From Kiritimatiellia bacterium (GTDB lineage Bacteria; Verrucomicrobiota; Kiritimatiellia; RFP12; UBA1067), in the NCBI GenBank assembly GCA_016302985.1, contig JAEDMN010000192.1:1-6129 (forward strand): a stretch of DNA of 6,129 nucleotides. Direction: 5' to 3'. The notes under the pieces are model-generated. The model was given only the letters and a program-made list of their open reading frames with translations. It did no database searches and had not been told where the DNA came from. The stretch's first letter is position 1. Each line of letters opens with the position of its first letter. Of the stretch, positions 5,989-6,129 are shown piece after piece. A program made the position numbers and the translations under genes.

Positions 5989-6129
5989 TCACGCCTTCAT
6001 CTTCCTGGCGAGAGCGGTCGTCGAATAGCCCTCGACGCGGTCGAGGACGACGGCCCGCCCGCCGTACGCGGCGACGAAGCGTCCCTCGGGCCACTTCTCG
6101 AGCGGATAGCCCTCCTTGGCGATGACGTC
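5989..6129 (-). CDS. HldE/RfaE2-type heptose-1-phosphate nucleotidyltransferase, C-terminal part
   Basis: The last 46 codons of a leftward gene that enters from the right edge; the stop is TGA at 5989-5991. The peptide begins DVIAKEGYPLEKWPEG and ends with YGGRAVVLDRVEGYSTTAL plus a short basic tail. It aligns along its length with the C-terminus of the ADP-heptose synthase nucleotidyltransferase domain, whose members have a GG-x-V-x-x-L block, then EGCSTTNIIKKI or a close variant. That enzyme joins heptose 1-phosphate to ATP to give ADP-heptose, directly after GmhB in the pathway. The usual KGGDY/W segment reads KEGYP here, so it is a divergent branch. It cannot be told whether this is bifunctional HldE with a kinase domain or a stand-alone RfaE2. 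The GmhB gene starts one base after its stop. Confidence 0.75.
   Translation of the reverse strand, partial: DVIAKEGYPLEKWPEGRFVAAYGGRAVVLDRVEGYSTTALARKMKA

Noticed and set aside
1..6129. A new defence, mobile or CRISPR system
   Set aside because: No repeat arrays, transposase, integrase, nuclease or toxin-antitoxin signature is visible; the genes fit housekeeping and surface-glycan roles.

Overview
The window is a gene-dense, high-GC stretch of a Gram-negative-type bacterial chromosome. Evidence for an outer membrane is a set of ADP-heptose and surface-glycan genes: the end of a heptose-phosphate nucleotidyltransferase, gmhB, a family 9 glycosyltransferase, a hexapeptide acetyltransferase and a polysaccharide flippase. 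Third codon positions are almost all G or C in several genes, and Shine-Dalgarno sites are used. A xylose-isomerase-like TIM-barrel enzyme beside an LPS-type locus would fit the PVC group (Verrucomicrobiota/Kiritimatiellota-like), but that placement is a low-confidence guess from gene style.

Rightward half (1-4370, + strand). Positions 17-57 hold an intrinsic-terminator-like hairpin fused to a strong sigma70-type promoter. This drives a sugar-phosphate isomerase/epimerase-like gene (126-959), then tyrosyl-tRNA synthetase tyrS (1008-2273). The 148 bases after tyrS hold the first ~45 codons of a HAD-family phosphatase. Its expected ATGA start overlap with tyrS reads CTGA, and it breaks off just before the next gene. 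An acetyltransferase (2422-3057) and a 12-span flippase (3054-4370) follow, overlapping by ATGA.

Leftward half (6129-4339, - strand). A tightly packed operon enters from the right edge: the last 46 codons of an HldE/RfaE2-type nucleotidyltransferase, gmhB (5987-5487, GTG start) and a GT9 glycosyltransferase (5490-4339). The two halves converge tail to tail and the last genes overlap by 32 bp.

Together the leftward genes would make an ADP-heptose donor and transfer heptose, or a related sugar, to a lipid-linked or LPS-core acceptor. The rightward acetyltransferase and flippase would decorate a glycan and move it across the inner membrane. I see no CRISPR array, insertion sequence, tRNA, rRNA or phage gene, and no clearly new defence or mobile system. 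The points most worth a second look are the HAD gene remnant with its lost or CTG start, the altered HIGH motif of the TyrRS (QAGN), the GmhB without its zinc loop, and the overlapping terminator and promoter at the left edge.
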